Origin: JAJUFS01 sp964599565
GTDB taxonomy: Bacteria; Pseudomonadota; Gammaproteobacteria; Natronospirales; JAJUFS01
DNA length: 64,000 nucleotides
Assembly (NCBI GenBank): GCA_964599565.1
Contig: CAZRFE010000004.1
Coordinates: 1-64,000, forward strand
Reading direction: 5' to 3'
In this document: positions 17,945 to 27,026 of the stretch, one piece after another
Layout: each line of letters opens with the position of its first letter
Position numbering within the stretch: position 1 is the first letter of the stretch
Notes under the pieces: generated by a model
Databases searched by the model: none
What the model was told of the DNA's origin: nothing
What the model saw: the letters and a program-made list of their open reading frames with translations, nothing else
Position numbers and translations under genes: made by a program

Positions 17945-19372
17945 TCAGCGCGCACCTTTCCCGAACAGCACCACCTCGACCGTCTGCAGCAGGATCGTCA
18001 GGTCGAACGCAAGGCTGTGGTTCTTGATGTAATACAGGTCGAACTTCAGCTTCTCCTGCGCATCGCGCGTCGATGCGCCGTAGGGATAGCAAAGCTGCGC
18101 CCAGCCGGTGATGCCCGGGCGCATCGCATGGCGCTGTTCATACCAGGGAATCTGGCGCGCAAGATCGCGCACGAACTCCGGGCGTTCCGGCCGCGGACCG
18201 ACGAGACTCATCTCCCCGCGCAGCACGTTGAACAGCTGCGGCAGTTCATCGAGACGGGACTTTCGCAGGAAGCGGCCGACGCGCGTGACGCGGTCATCGT
18301 TGCTTCGCGCCCAGCGCGCGACGCCATCGCTCTCCGCGTCTTCGCGCATGCTGCGGAATTTCACCAGGCGAAACTCCCGGCCGTGCTTGCCGACGCGCAC
18401 CTGGCGGAAGAGCACCTTCGCATGCCAACCATCCTCGACCATGATCGCGATCGCGCACGCCAGCATCACCGGTGCGGCGGGCAGGAGCACGAGACCTGCA
18501 ACGCACAGATCGAACATGTGCTTGAGGTAACGCTTGAGTCCGCCGTCCGCGAAACCGTTCCGATACAGCCACCAGCTCGCATCCACGAGTTCAAGCGGAA
18601 TCCGCCCGCACTCGCGCTCCACGAACGTTGCCGCCTGCGTCACGCGCACGCCGCGAAACCGGCAGGCCAGGAGATCGTCCACCGGCAGGCTTTCCTCGCG
18701 TTCATTGCACGCAATGACGATCTCGTCCACGTTGCGGCGCTGGCACAGCGCACGAAGGCCGGTGCGGCTGTGAAGCAGGTGCGCAGGATGAATGCCGTTG
18801 TCCGTGCGCTCGCCGAGCGGCAGGTAACCGACGATCTCGATGCCGCGACGATCCGAGCGACGCCGAAGCGTGTCGTGAAAGCAGCGCGCCGCGCTGCCTG
18901 CGCCAAGCACGAGAACGTTCCTGCGCAGCGCGGCGCTGTCGATCAGCACGCTCACGATCAGCCGCCACACGAGAAGCAGCGCGAAACCGAACGCAACGCT
19001 CATGCCGAGATGCCCGAACGGTGCGGGCGACGGTGCAAGCGCGGTCAGCATCCACAGCAGCGCAAGCGCGGCAGCCGCGCTGCACAGGTATTTCATGAGA
19101 AGCTGGAAGATCGAACGGCGCGAACGGATCACGTGCATGCCGAGCGCGTGCATCACCGCGATCATCGCAAGCCCGAACACCAGCGCGTCCAGCGCGATCC
19201 ACGGCGACAGGCCAAGTGCGGGCGCGGCGATGGTTTCGCCTTCCTCGACGACCGGCGCCGTACCAAGCGCAAGATGCGCGGCGAGCGCGAATATCAGCAG
19301 CTCCCCGGCGGCGAGCCAGCGCAGCGGCGACCAATGGATGCCGCGCGGTGCGCTGTTCGATTCCATCAGCAT
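17945..19372 (-). CDS. Polyprenyl-phosphate sugar phosphotransferase starting EPS assembly
   Basis: A 475-residue protein: four to five N-terminal membrane helices, a central Rossmann-like CoA-binding-type domain (NVLVLGAGSAARCFHDTL), then the bacterial sugar transferase domain with KHMFDLCVAG, FRQVRVGKHGREF, KFRSMR and SLVGPRPERPEF. This is the WcaJ/EpsB type that moves a hexose-1-phosphate to undecaprenyl phosphate, the first step of repeat-unit synthesis; it matches the exosortase-associated sugar transferase. I chose ATG 19372 with AAAGGGG 5 nt upstream; the open frame extends to 19480 without a better site. It is transcribed away from the tviB operon. Confidence 0.88.
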   Translation of the reverse strand: MLMESNSAPRGIHWSPLRWLAAGELLIFALAAHLALGTAPVVEEGETIAAPALGLSPWIALDALVFGLAMIAVMHALGMHVIRSRRSIFQLLMKYLCSAAAALALLWMLTALAPSPAPFGHLGMSVAFGFALLLVWRLIVSVLIDSAALRRNVLVLGAGSAARCFHDTLRRRSDRRGIEIVGYLPLGERTDNGIHPAHLLHSRTGLRALCQRRNVDEIVIACNEREESLPVDDLLACRFRGVRVTQAATFVERECGRIPLELVDASWWLYRNGFADGGLKRYLKHMFDLCVAGLVLLPAAPVMLACAIAIMVEDGWHAKVLFRQVRVGKHGREFRLVKFRSMREDAESDGVARWARSNDDRVTRVGRFLRKSRLDELPQLFNVLRGEMSLVGPRPERPEFVRDLARQIPWYEQRHAMRPGITGWAQLCYPYGASTRDAQEKLKFDLYYIKNHSLAFDLTILLQTVEVVLFGKGAR

Positions 19373-19633
19373 GAGATCCCCTTTCCCGTTCATTGCAGCG
19401 GCGAATGCCGTTGCGCAAGCGTCAAATCTATCGGCTCGCATTCCGCACCGGTATAAAGCGCGTGCATGAGGGGAAGGCACTCACGCGCATCGGTGCGTCG
19501 CACATTGCGCAACTTAAAGTGTTTCGCGGAATGGAAGACACCGGCGCTCGGCATAGATTTCGGCTCATGCCTGCCCGGTTCGATGCGCGCATCGCCCGGC
19601 AGATTCCGTTTTACCTTGCAACGGAGCAGGAAC
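19373..19633. other. Divergent promoter region between sugar transferase and tviB
   Basis: This 261-nt gap separates two divergent EPS genes and must hold both promoters. The base composition is less GC-rich around 19505-19530. I see no clear -35/-10 pair or strong palindrome. Confidence 0.4.
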
Positions 19634-20989
19634 ATGTCCGGATCCGCTTCTTTCATCCAGGCCTCCATCGCACAACAGAACCGCGCCGCCGTCGTACCGC
19701 TGCCGGCGGCGCTTCCCGATCTCGATACCGCGCACATCGGTGTGGTCGGACTCGGCTACGTCGGCCTGCCGCTCGCCGCTGCGTTCGGCCGGCGCTTTCC
19801 AACGACGGGTTATGACATCAACCCCGCGCGCATCATGGAACTGGAGGGCGGCATCGACCGCACGCGCGAGATCAGCGGCGAGGAACTTGCCGGCAGCGAG
19901 AAGCTCGGTTTCTCAACTGAGGTCGGCAAGCTCGCGGAATGCAATGTCTACATCGTTTCCGTGCCGACGCCGGTCGACCGTCACAAGCGTCCCGACCTTC
20001 GTCCGCTGGAAGCGGCGTCACGCACCGTCGGCAGCGTGCTGAAGCGCGGCGATGTGGTGGTGTACGAATCCACCGTGTATCCCGGTGCAACCGAGGAAGT
20101 CTGCGTACCGGTGCTCGAGGAAGTTTCCGAGCTTGTCTTCAACCGCGATTTCTACGTCGGCTACAGCCCGGAGCGCATCAATCCCGGCGATCATGCGCAT
20201 CGCGTCGAGGACATCGTGAAGGTGACGTCCGGTTCGACGCCGGATGCCGCCGAGTTCGTGGACCGTCTCTACCGCAGCGTCATTGCCGCGGGCACGCACC
20301 GCACCGAAACCATCCGCGAGGCGGAAGCCGCGAAGGTCATCGAGAACACGCAGCGCGATGTGAACATCGCGCTCGTCAACGAACTTGCCACGCTGTTCAA
20401 CCGTCTCGGCATCGACACCGCCAACGTGCTCGCCGCAGCCGGCAGCAAGTGGAACTTCCTGCCGTTCCGGCCCGGGCTTGTCGGCGGTCACTGCATCGGC
20501 GTCGATCCCTACTACCTCACGCACAAGGCGAAGGAAGTCGGCTTTCTCCCGGAAGTGATTCTCTCGGGACGAAGGATCAACGACGAGATGGGCAGCTACA
20601 TCGCAAACCGCGTCGTGAAGCTCATGACGCAGCGGCGCATCCATGTCGTCGGCGCGCGCATTCTCGTGCTCGGCCTCACCTTCAAGGAGAACTGTCCGGA
20701 CATCCGCAACACGCGCGTCACGGACATCATCGATGAGTTCCGCAACTACCACGCGGATGTCGATGTGCACGATCCCTGGGTGCATCCCGACGATGCGGCC
20801 CGCCTTGATGGCGTGAAGCTCGTCGAACGGCCGGATGCGAACGCCTATGACGCGGTGATTCTCGCCGTCGCGCACCGCGAATTCGCGGAACTCTCGCGCG
20901 ATGCGCTGCTTTCGCTGTGCAAGCCGGAGCACGTCATCTACGACGTGAAGAACGCGCTGCCACGCGACGTCGTCACCGAGCGCCTGTAA
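19634..20989 (+). CDS. tviB: UDP-N-acetylhexosamine 6-dehydrogenase (TviB/WbpO/WecC family)
   Basis: A 451-residue NAD-dependent sugar-nucleotide dehydrogenase. GVVGLGYVGLPLA is the N-terminal NAD-binding motif; YESTVYPGATEEVC, ENTQRDVNIALVNE, and GGHCIGVDPYYLTHKA with the catalytic Cys follow, and GLTFKENCPDIRNTR is the C-terminal domain mark. The closest recognised type is TviB, which oxidises UDP-GlcNAc (or UDP-GalNAc) at C6 to the uronic acid. A UDP-Glc substrate is less likely from these motifs. ATG 19634 follows GGAGCAGGAA; upstream in-frame codons lack coding character. It is first in an operon with a uronate epimerase and a PPTase. Confidence 0.88.
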   Translation: MSGSASFIQASIAQQNRAAVVPLPAALPDLDTAHIGVVGLGYVGLPLAAAFGRRFPTTGYDINPARIMELEGGIDRTREISGEELAGSEKLGFSTEVGKLAECNVYIVSVPTPVDRHKRPDLRPLEAASRTVGSVLKRGDVVVYESTVYPGATEEVCVPVLEEVSELVFNRDFYVGYSPERINPGDHAHRVEDIVKVTSGSTPDAAEFVDRLYRSVIAAGTHRTETIREAEAAKVIENTQRDVNIALVNELATLFNRLGIDTANVLAAAGSKWNFLPFRPGLVGGHCIGVDPYYLTHKAKEVGFLPEVILSGRRINDEMGSYIANRVVKLMTQRRIHVVGARILVLGLTFKENCPDIRNTRVTDIIDEFRNYHADVDVHDPWVHPDDAARLDGVKLVERPDANAYDAVILAVAHREFAELSRDALLSLCKPEHVIYDVKNALPRDVVTERL

Positions 20990-21005
20990 GGACGGGGAGG
21001 AAACC

Positions 21006-22079
21006 ATGCGTGTACTCGTAACCGGCACGGCCGGCTTCATCGGCTCCGCCGTCGCATTGCGCCTGCTTGCGCGCGGCGACGAGGTGATCGGCATCGACAA
21101 TCTCAACGATTACTACGATGTGCGCCTCAAGGAGTCGCGCCTCGAACGCGTGAAGGATCATGCCCGCTTCATCGACATCCGCGGCGACATCGCGGATCGC
21201 GACTGCGTGGACGCAGCATTTCGCCGCTACGCACCGCAGCGCGTGATCAACCTCGCCGCGCAGGCCGGTGTGCGCTATTCGCTCGAGAATCCGCGCGCGT
21301 ACATCGAATCTAACATCGTCGGCTTCCAGAACATTCTCGAAGGCTGCCGGCACGGCGGCGTCGAGCACCTCGTGTACGCATCCAGCAGTTCGGTGTACGG
21401 CGCGAACACCGCGATGCCCTTCTCCGTCAGCGACAACGTCGATCACCCGCTGAGCCTTTACGCTGCAACGAAGAAATCCAACGAGCTGATGGCGCATTGC
21501 TACAGCCATCTCTATGCGCTGCCGACGACGGGCCTGCGCTTCTTCACCGTCTACGGCCCCTGGGGGCGTCCCGACATGGCGCTGTTCCTGTTCACCGACC
21601 GCATCATGAAAGGCGAAGCCATTCCCGTCTTCAATGAAGGCCGGCACAGCCGCGACTTCACCTACATCGACGACATCGTCGAAGGCGTGGTCCGCACGCT
21701 GGATCGCGTGCCGGCGCCGGATGCCGCGTGGCGCGCGGATGAGCCAGACCCTGCGAGCAGTGCCGCGCCCTACCGCGTGTACAACATTGGCAGCAACAGT
21801 CCCGTGAAGCTGCTCGATTTCATCGACGTGCTGGAACGCAAGCTTGACCGGAAGGCGGAGAAGCATTTCCTGCCGATGCAGCCGGGCGACGTACCGGCGA
21901 CATACGCGGACGTCGCGCAGCTTTTCGATGACGTCGGCTACCGGCCATCGACGCCGATCGATGTCGGTGTCGGAAAGTTCGTGGACTGGTACCGCGATTA
22001 CTACCCGATGACGGACATGCGCAAACGGCCGGCATCGACAGCCGCCGCGATCCAGGCATCCGGCACGATGGGAGCATGA
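21006..22079 (+). CDS. UDP-uronate 4-epimerase (CapI/LspL-like SDR)
   Basis: A 357-residue extended SDR. TGTAGFIGSAVALRLL is the NAD motif, NLAAQAGVRYSLENP is typical of UDP-glucuronate epimerases, and the catalytic YxxxK occurs in YAATKKSNE with SSSSVYG before it. It should convert UDP-glucuronic acid (or the N-acetyl form made by the preceding dehydrogenase) to the galacto form. A strong RBS (GGGAGG) precedes the ATG. The stop lies one base before the PPTase start, so the two are tightly coupled. Confidence 0.87.
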   Translation: MRVLVTGTAGFIGSAVALRLLARGDEVIGIDNLNDYYDVRLKESRLERVKDHARFIDIRGDIADRDCVDAAFRRYAPQRVINLAAQAGVRYSLENPRAYIESNIVGFQNILEGCRHGGVEHLVYASSSSVYGANTAMPFSVSDNVDHPLSLYAATKKSNELMAHCYSHLYALPTTGLRFFTVYGPWGRPDMALFLFTDRIMKGEAIPVFNEGRHSRDFTYIDDIVEGVVRTLDRVPAPDAAWRADEPDPASSAAPYRVYNIGSNSPVKLLDFIDVLERKLDRKAEKHFLPMQPGDVPATYADVAQLFDDVGYRPSTPIDVGVGKFVDWYRDYYPMTDMRKRPASTAAAIQASGTMGA

Positions 22080-22080
22080 C

Positions 22081-22893
22081 ATGGCAACCGCCGCGCAGTT
22101 CATCGCCAGGACCGCACCGCGCCAGTTCCCGGAGCCGGATGTGGATGCGCAGTTCGAAACCGCACTCGCATGGCTGCTGCCCGCGCCCATCGCACACCAT
22201 GGCGGGCGCATCGATCGCCTGCAGCTGCCGTTGCACGCCGCGGAGGAAATGTTCGTGCGAGACGCCGTCGAACGCCGGCGCATGGAATTCACCGCGGGCA
22301 GAACCTGCGCACGCGCCGTGCTTGAGCAGCACGGCATCGCGGAATGCACGCTCGGCATGGGCCCGCGCCGCGAGCCGCTGTGGCCGGATGGCGTCGTCGG
22401 CAGCATCTCGCACGCGGCGGGCTATTGCGTCGCTGCTGCCTGCACGCGCACCCGCATGACGGGAATCGGCATCGACATCGAAGCCGCAACGCCGCTCTCC
22501 GAAACGCTGTTCGATCTCGTCTGCACGCCGCATGAATCGGCCTGGTGCCAGAAACAGCCGGAACGGCTCGCGGGCCTGCTCGCGAAGTTCCTCTTCAGCG
22601 CGAAGGAATCGGTCTTCAAATGTCTTTATCCCGTCTTCCGCGAAGAGCTCGAGTTCGCGGACGTGACGGTGGACATCGATCTTCATGCAGGACGTTTCAT
22701 CGCGCATGCATCGCGCGTTGCGCTCGGCATCGATACGGACATCGAACTTCACGGGCGTCTTGCCTGTACATCGTTCCTCGTGATGACATCTGCCCTCCTG
22801 CCCTGCGCGGACATCGCGCAGCCCACGGCCGAACCGTACGAGTTCCAGCAGGACATCGGCCGCGCACGGCCGTTCCAGCACTGCTGGCACTGA
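22081..22893 (+). CDS. 4'-phosphopantetheinyl transferase (EntD/Sfp-like)
   Basis: A 270-residue PPTase. Motifs: RRMEFTAGRTCARAVL, GVVGSISHAAGYCVAA, the magnesium-binding GIGIDIE and FSAKESVFKCLYP. EntD-type enzymes move phosphopantetheine from CoA to carrier domains of NRPS and PKS proteins. It starts one base after the epimerase stop, so it belongs to the sugar-nucleotide operon, yet its obvious clients are the six carrier domains encoded at 23520-41117. A strong bidirectional terminator follows. This placement is the best evidence that the NRPS/PKS line and the EPS genes work together. Confidence 0.9.
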   Translation: MATAAQFIARTAPRQFPEPDVDAQFETALAWLLPAPIAHHGGRIDRLQLPLHAAEEMFVRDAVERRRMEFTAGRTCARAVLEQHGIAECTLGMGPRREPLWPDGVVGSISHAAGYCVAAACTRTRMTGIGIDIEAATPLSETLFDLVCTPHESAWCQKQPERLAGLLAKFLFSAKESVFKCLYPVFREELEFADVTVDIDLHAGRFIAHASRVALGIDTDIELHGRLACTSFLVMTSALLPCADIAQPTAEPYEFQQDIGRARPFQHCWH

Positions 22894-22908
22894 GGGGTTG
22901 CATGCATG

Positions 22909-22941
22909 AAAAAACGAGGCCTTTCGGCCTCGTTTTTTTTT
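22909..22941. terminator. Bidirectional Rho-independent terminator
   Basis: Stem CGAGGCC/GGCCTCG with a TTTC loop, flanked by six A on the left and nine T on the right, so it works on both strands. It closes the tviB-epimerase-PPTase operon and the convergent small gene at 22945-23259. Confidence 0.9.
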
Positions 22942-22944
22942 GGA

Positions 22945-23259
22945 TCAACGAGAGGCGCGATGCCCGCCGCGGTTCTCCGCGGCGGCATCGTCTTCATCGT
23001 CGTCGGGCGCCAGTTCCTGCCACGTTGCGGGAAAGCGATGCGTGTCGCCCGCTTCGTAGAGAAACAGGTTCATTTCACGTGCTGCCTTGCGCCCCGATGA
23101 CGCAAGGCCGGCGAGCGCATTGAACCAGAGAATTCTCTCCTGCCCTTTTGCAGGAACGTCGGCGGTCATTTCGAAGATGGAATCAAGTGTGCCGAAGGTG
23201 GCGTCAGAGGCGAGAAAGAGATTGAAATCGACGGATGCGTTTACGCTTTTTCTGCTCAT
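22945..23259 (-). CDS. Small protein of unknown function with acidic tail
   Basis: A 104-residue soluble protein I do not recognise. It begins MSRKSVNASVDFNLFL, has a central helix-prone part (ERILWFNALAGLASSGRKAAREMN) and a strongly acidic stretch DDDEDD before the C-terminus. No signal peptide or membrane helix. It has a good RBS (AAGGAAA, 6 nt before ATG), its own upstream region and a terminator, so it is very likely real. It lies just downstream of the NRPS operon on the same strand and could be read through from it. Function unknown. Confidence 0.7.
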   Translation of the reverse strand: MSRKSVNASVDFNLFLASDATFGTLDSIFEMTADVPAKGQERILWFNALAGLASSGRKAAREMNLFLYEAGDTHRFPATWQELAPDDDEDDAAAENRGGHRASR

Positions 23260-23277
23260 GGTGATTTCCTTGTTCTG

Positions 23278-23316
23278 CTGCTAAGCGTGACAAATGGATG
23301 CCGGGACGTTTAGCAG
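23278..23316. promoter_or_regulatory. Long inverted repeat in the leader of the small acidic-tail gene
   Basis: Arms CTGCTAAGCGT (23278-23288) and ACGTTTAGCAG (23306-23316) match at 10 of 11 positions, with a 17-nt loop. It starts 19 nt upstream of the gene's ATG (minus strand), so it may be an RNA hairpin in the 5' leader or a protein site. There is no T-run, so it is not a simple terminator. Confidence 0.4.
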
Positions 23317-23490
23317 TCGGTAAGGAGACCCGATGGACTTATTCCCCGAAGGTGTTTTATTCGTCCACGCCCGGCAGAGACCGATTTCCTTATCGAGGCT
23401 GCTACACCCCGCCTCATTCCTGAGGCGAGCGAAGTCTAGGAACTCCACTTCCGGCACAATATCGGGAAATCACGGAATTGGCATGAACAA

Positions 23491-23509
23491 CGGCGCGGTC
23501 CATGCGCCG
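23491..23509 (-). terminator. Weak hairpin just after the NRPS operon
   Basis: Stem CGGCGC/GCGCCG with a 7-nt loop, 11 nt after the stop of the last NRPS gene on the minus strand, followed by only TTGTT. It may end the NRPS operon inefficiently. Confidence 0.35.
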
Positions 23510-23519
23510 GAAGCGACCG

Positions 23520-26500
23520 CTATCCGCTCCTGCCGAGCAGCGCGTTCACCATGGTCCGCCACGACAAACCGCTGCTGCGCGGTTTTGCATCCGCCGCGAC
23601 ACTGCCCGCCTCCTCCACCTGGCGATCGCAGGTTGCGGCGATCTCGCCGAGCGAATTGAGCACGAGCAGTCGCGGCCGTATGGTGCAGCCGAGCTCCGTT
23701 GCAATGCGCGCGACGACTTTCATCGAGGAGAGCGAGTGTCCGCCGAGGTCGAAGAAGTTGTCGTTGCGGCTGACGGTATCGATGCCGAGGATGTCCTGCC
23801 AGATGGCGGCGATGCGCCGCTCGGTGTCCGTCTGCGGCGGGACGTGCGCGCTGCGCGGCGCGGCGGTGGGTGACGGCAATGCGGCGCGGTTGATCTTGCC
23901 GCTCGCGGTGAGCGGCATGGCATCGAGCGCGACGAAGTGCTGCGGGATCATGTACGCGGGCAGCTGCGCGCGAAGATGCGATTTCAGTTCATCGATGCTC
24001 GCGCGCTTGCCGGCATGCAGCGTGAGGTACGCGATGAGCCGCTGGTCGTCGGCGGCGTCGAACGTGCGCACGATGACGACGGCGCGCGCGACGGCAGGAT
24101 GCGCTTCGAGCAGCGCTTCGATCTCGCCAGGCTCGATGCGGTGCCCGCGCAGCTTGATCTGGAAGTCGACGCGGCCGAGGTATTCGAGTGCGCCGTTCGC
24201 GTTGAACCGCACGCGGTCGCCGGTGCGGTAGAGCCGTGCATTCGCCTTGCCGCTGAACGGATCCGCAACGAAGCGTTCGCGCGTGAGATCCGCGCGGTTG
24301 AGATAGCCGAGCGTCACGCCATCGCCGCCGATGTAAAGCTCGCCGGGCACGCCGGGCGGTGTCGGCTGGCCGGACGCATCGAGCACGTACACCTGCGTGT
24401 TCGCGATCGGGCGGCCGATCGGCACGGGATCGTCGTCGATGCCAAGGGCGTGCGCGGTGGACCACACCGTCGTTTCCGTCGGGCCGTAGAGGTTCCAGGC
24501 GTGTTCCGTGCACGCGATGAGTTCGCGCGCGAGCGGCGCCGGCAGTGCTTCGCCGCCGCTGATCGCGCACAGTTCCGCGTCGCCCTTCCAGCCGGCGGCG
24601 AGCAGCATCTGCCAGGTCGCGGGCGTGGCCTGCATGACGGTCGGCGGCTGGTGCGTGATCCATTCGCACAATGCCGTTCCGTCCTGCGCGATGTCGCGCG
24701 GCACGATGTCCGCATGCGCGCCGATGCAAAGCGGCAGCCACAGCTCGAGCACGGCAATGTCGAACGTGAGCGTGGTGATCGCGAGGAAGCGGTCGTTCGA
24801 GGTGACGTCGAGCGTTGCCTGCATCGCGCGCAGGAAGTTCGCGACTGCACCGTGCGGCACGATCACGCCTTTCGGCTTGCCCGTCGATCCCGAGGTGTAG
24901 ATCACGTACGCGGGATCGTCGGGCGTGTGCGTGATGTGGTTCGGCGAACGCGTCGTGACGCTCGCGTCGGCGGCCGGGTGCCGGGTCGCCGGCGCGGTCT
25001 CCCATTGCCCTTCGGCCGACCGGTCCTGCTGCCGCTCGCGCGACAGCAATGACGCGAGATCAACGGCGCGCCCGCCGAAGTCGGACAGCGCGTCGTGTTC
25101 CGTACCGCGCAGGTTCGTGATGACGGTGCCGGCGTTCGCATCGTCGAGCATCCACTGCAGGCGATCCACCGGTGCATCGGGATCGAGCGGCAGGTAGGCC
25201 GCACCGGCGCGCAGGACGCCGAGCAGTACCGCGGGCAGATCGATGTTTCGCGCAAGCAGCACGCCGACGATGTCGCCGCGTGCGACACCGCGCGCTGTAA
25301 GTGCCGCTGCCACTGCACCCGCCCGGCGTCCGAGCGCGCCGTAATCCATCTGCTCGCCCTGGCTTGAGATGGCAAGCGCGGAGGGCATCGCTGCAATCTG
25401 TTCATCGATCAGCGCATCCACCGTCGTTGCCGGCCAGTCATGTTCCGCACCGCGGGTCCATGCCGACAGCTGCTCGCCATCGTGCGCGGACAGCAGCGGT
25501 AGCGTGCTGATCGGCTGCGTGGCGTCTTCCGTCACGGCGGCGAGCACGCGCTCGAAGGTCTTCAGCATGCGCGTTGCGGTGGAGGCCGCGAACAGGTCGG
25601 TGCTGTATTCCATGTCGATGTTCATGCCGTCATCGCTTTCGCGGCACCAGAAGGCGATATCCGTCTGCGCGGTGCTGCGCGGCGGCGTGAGCGGTTCGAA
25701 CGCGAGGTTGCCGGCGACGAGGCTTTCCTCGGCATCCGGCACCAGTGTCACGAGCGCCTGGAAGATCGGCGTGCGCTGCGTGTCGCGCGGCGGCTGCACG
25801 GCATCGATCACGCGGCTGAACGGCAGCGACTGGTTGTCGAGCGCTTCAAGGCAACGGTCGCGCACCTGCCGGACGAGATCGCTGAACGGCGCACTGCGCT
25901 CGATATGCATGCGCAGCGCGACGGGATTCATGAGCAGGCCGACGACGCCGTCGCGGTCTGCCTCGTCGCGGTTCGCCATCGGCATGCCGAGCACGATCTC
26001 GTTCTGCCCGCCGAGGCCGGACAACGTGGCCGCGATGGTCGCCGTCAGCAGCATGAAGCCGGATGCGCGCATGTCGCGCGCCGCCGCTTCGAGCGTTGCG
26101 AGCGTCTCGCGCGGGATGTGCAGGCGAAGCACGTCGCCCTTCCCGCTCGGGAATTCGGGGCGCTCGAAATCCGCGGGAAGTTCAAGCACGGGCAGCGTGC
26201 CGGAGAGTCGGTTCTTCCAGTACGAAAGCTGTCTCTGCGCGGTGCGGCTTTCCAGCTGCTGCGCTTCCCGGCGCTGGATGTCCGTGTACTGCGCATGCAG
26301 CGCCTGCAGCCTTGGCGCGCGCTGCTCGACGTGCGCGGCGTAGAGTTCCACGAGTTCGCGCTTCAGGATCGCCATCGAGGTGCCGTCCGCGATGATGTGA
26401 TCGACGACGAACAGCAGCACATGATCGTCGGGCGCGAGCCGGAACAGCCGGCAGCGGTACAGCGGCGCGTGCATGGCGCCGAAGGGTTTTTCCAGCGCGG

Positions 26501-27026
26501 CTGCGAGCATCGCATGCAGCGCGTTTTCATCGCCGCCGGGAACGGTTTCCGGTTCAAGGTGCGTTTCGCCGACCGATGCGATGCGCTGCACGGGAGCGGC
26601 GTCATGCTCGACGATGACGGTGCGCAGCGCGGCATGGCGCTGCAGGAGATCGTGCAGTGCGGATTCCAGCGCGCGGACATCGAGTGCGCCGTGCATGCGA
26701 AGCGTGATCTCAAGGTTGAACACGCCGCGCTCGGGCTGCTCGCTTTCGAGATACCACATGGATTGCTGCATCTCGGACAACGCGTGCAGGCCGGCAGGCA
26801 GATCGCCGAACACCGGGGCTTCGGCGCCGGCGTCATCCAGCGTGGCGTCTTCGCGCAACGCTTCCAGTATCTCCTGCTTCTGTGCGCGCAGCTCCGCCTG
26901 GAGCGTTTCATCGATCACGCCGCGCGGCGCGGTGAGTACAAGACGGTCGTTCTGCTCGCGCAGGTCCACGCCGCGGCGGCGCAGTTCCCGGACCAGTTCG
27001 CGCGCGTTCATGTGCTGTCCGTTCAT
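23520..27026 (-). CDS. NRPS, last module: docking-C-A(Gly)-T, no thioesterase
   Basis: A 1,168-residue single-module NRPS. Residues 6-56 look like a TubC-type N-terminal docking domain (LVRELRRRGVDL, LRAQKQEILEALRE). The C domain follows; its HHxxxDG reads DHIIADG, so the second, catalytic His is kept. The A domain (about 515-1020) has YTSGSTGKPKG, YGPTETT and SGKINR. Residues lining its pocket read D-I-L-Q-I-G-L-V-W-K, one or two conservative changes from the Gly code DILQLGLIWK, so Gly is predicted. The T domain has LGGHSL. The protein ends about 60 residues after the carrier with no TE or R domain. ATGA overlap with the upstream NRPS gene. Residues about 505-1099 are identical to the upstream module. 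Confidence 0.9.
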   Translation of the reverse strand: MNGQHMNARELVRELRRRGVDLREQNDRLVLTAPRGVIDETLQAELRAQKQEILEALREDATLDDAGAEAPVFGDLPAGLHALSEMQQSMWYLESEQPERGVFNLEITLRMHGALDVRALESALHDLLQRHAALRTVIVEHDAAPVQRIASVGETHLEPETVPGGDENALHAMLAAALEKPFGAMHAPLYRCRLFRLAPDDHVLLFVVDHIIADGTSMAILKRELVELYAAHVEQRAPRLQALHAQYTDIQRREAQQLESRTAQRQLSYWKNRLSGTLPVLELPADFERPEFPSGKGDVLRLHIPRETLATLEAAARDMRASGFMLLTATIAATLSGLGGQNEIVLGMPMANRDEADRDGVVGLLMNPVALRMHIERSAPFSDLVRQVRDRCLEALDNQSLPFSRVIDAVQPPRDTQRTPIFQALVTLVPDAEESLVAGNLAFEPLTPPRSTAQTDIAFWCRESDDGMNIDMEYSTDLFAASTATRMLKTFERVLAAVTEDATQPISTLPLLSAHDGEQLSAWTRGAEHDWPATTVDALIDEQIAAMPSALAISSQGEQMDYGALGRRAGAVAAALTARGVARGDIVGVLLARNIDLPAVLLGVLRAGAAYLPLDPDAPVDRLQWMLDDANAGTVITNLRGTEHDALSDFGGRAVDLASLLSRERQQDRSAEGQWETAPATRHPAADASVTTRSPNHITHTPDDPAYVIYTSGSTGKPKGVIVPHGAVANFLRAMQATLDVTSNDRFLAITTLTFDIAVLELWLPLCIGAHADIVPRDIAQDGTALCEWITHQPPTVMQATPATWQMLLAAGWKGDAELCAISGGEALPAPLARELIACTEHAWNLYGPTETTVWSTAHALGIDDDPVPIGRPIANTQVYVLDASGQPTPPGVPGELYIGGDGVTLGYLNRADLTRERFVADPFSGKANARLYRTGDRVRFNANGALEYLGRVDFQIKLRGHRIEPGEIEALLEAHPAVARAVVIVRTFDAADDQRLIAYLTLHAGKRASIDELKSHLRAQLPAYMIPQHFVALDAMPLTASGKINRAALPSPTAAPRSAHVPPQTDTERRIAAIWQDILGIDTVSRNDNFFDLGGHSLSSMKVVARIATELGCTIRPRLLVLNSLGEIAATCDRQVEEAGSVAADAKPRSSGLSWRTMVNALLGRSG
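23731..25514. repeat. Direct repeat copy 1: A-T segment of the last NRPS module
   Basis: This 1,784-bp segment matches 27180-28963 at a constant offset of 3,449 with no difference found in the lines I compared, and translations in several frames agree throughout. Its edges lie just after the C domain (ISTLPLL) and at the phosphopantetheine site (GGHSL). Flanking C-domain and carrier-tail sequences differ. Confidence 0.93.
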
